Position numbers and translations under genes: made by a program
Shown here: positions 63,751-64,000 of the stretch, piece after piece
Numbering within the stretch: the first letter of the stretch is position 1
Layout: each line of letters opens with the position of its first letter
Notes under the pieces: generated by a model
Database searches by the model: none
The model's input: only the letters and a program-made list of their open reading frames with translations
Told to the model about the DNA's origin: nothing
Assembly: GCF_007744075.1 (NCBI RefSeq)
Contig: NZ_CP036266.1
Location: 868,001-932,000 of the forward strand
Source of the DNA: Gimesia chilikensis
GTDB taxonomy: Bacteria > Planctomycetota > Planctomycetia > Planctomycetales > Planctomycetaceae
Length of the DNA: 64,000 nt
Reading direction: 5' to 3'

Positions 63751-64000
63751 ATGACCCGCAATGACGATATCGAGCAACTGTTGAAACAGGCGGACGCCTG
63801 CATCGCCGGCGGACAGTCGGACGAAATGATCGCAGCCGCTGAGGACCGGCTGGGAGTCACCTTTCCCGCTTCCTTCCGCGCGTACCTGTCGCAGTGGGGG
63901 AATCTGAGTTTTAACGGCTACGAATACTACGGTCTGACGCCGAATGCTGATTTCGATCACTCCGGCATTCCCAACTGTGTCTGGTTTACCTTACGCAAAC
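63751..64000 (+). CDS. SMI1/KNR4 (SUKH) family protein, 3' end outside window
   Basis: The first 83 residues are visible. The signature EDRLGVTFPASFRAYLSQWGN at about residues 31-51 and the following NGYEYYGLTP are typical of the SMI1/KNR4 fold. SUKH proteins often serve as immunity proteins against contact-dependent or polymorphic toxins, but many have no toxin partner. The ATG at 63751 is chosen; the ATG at 63743 is out of frame. The stop lies beyond the window. Confidence 0.7.
   Translation, partial: MTRNDDIEQLLKQADACIAGGQSDEMIAAAEDRLGVTFPASFRAYLSQWGNLSFNGYEYYGLTPNADFDHSGIPNCVWFTLRK

Overview
The window looks like a chromosomal segment of a planctomycete, most likely of the Gimesia/Planctomycetaceae type. 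The grounds are a FecR-domain anti-sigma protein paired with a Planctomycetes/Verrucomicrobia-type ECF sigma factor, a sulfatase, SGNH hydrolase and secreted beta-propeller proteins, LVIVD-repeat and leucine-rich-repeat proteins, DUF1572-type DinB proteins, many small lineage-specific proteins, moderately high GC, and dense dispersed palindromic repeats between genes. The genus is an inference. No rRNA, tRNA, CRISPR array, transposase or integrase was recognised.

Layout. 0-11.7 kb is mostly conserved housekeeping: a partial GltS-type glutamate symporter, two oxidoreductases, an ATP-grasp protein, a DinB protein, a tandem pair of paralogous membrane proteins, RNase PH, QueE (queuosine pathway), the purE-purK operon and a sugar isomerase/epimerase-like TIM barrel with a clear terminator. 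A 28-base repeat occurs four times in the first 7.1 kb. 11.7-14.6 kb is an accessory stretch in which three small genes of unknown function alternate with copies of a long palindromic repeat. A secreted LVIVD propeller gene follows.

16.7-20.6 kb is an AT-rich island. It holds a SAM methyltransferase gene converging on a two-gene operon: a Cap4/DUF4297-like nuclease and a DUF3732/Rad50-like SMC ATPase with Walker A, a CxxC zinc hook and Walker B. This looks like a compact Lamassu/ABC-three-component type anti-phage system and is the strongest candidate for an unusual biological system here. From 20.7 to 30.8 kb the leader plus first 56 codons of an SGNH hydrolase gene are present three times. 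Two copies are truncated at the same codon, and a fourth, leader-only copy lies before an unrelated gene. The copies are interleaved with small genes, decaying genes (a DUF2283-like gene with an internal stop; a DUF1254 gene broken by a 16-bp tandem repeat), an MscS channel and a sulfatase.

30.9-44 kb carries an ADP-ribosylglycohydrolase, small unknown proteins, an enolase-superfamily enzyme, an AT-rich DUF5677-like singleton, a methyltransferase, a D-lactate dehydrogenase-like enzyme, a secreted acetolactate decarboxylase and the FecR/sigma pair. 44-55.8 kb holds two homologous exported propeller proteins (one Sec, one Tat) around an LRR protein, Ada, a DUF1572 protein with a displaced fragment of its own 5' end, and a second LRR protein. 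55.9-64 kb ends with a TrkA-N potassium channel, type III glutamine synthetase, an endonuclease/phosphatase-family membrane protein, a secreted purple-acid-phosphatase-like enzyme and a partial SMI1/KNR4 gene.
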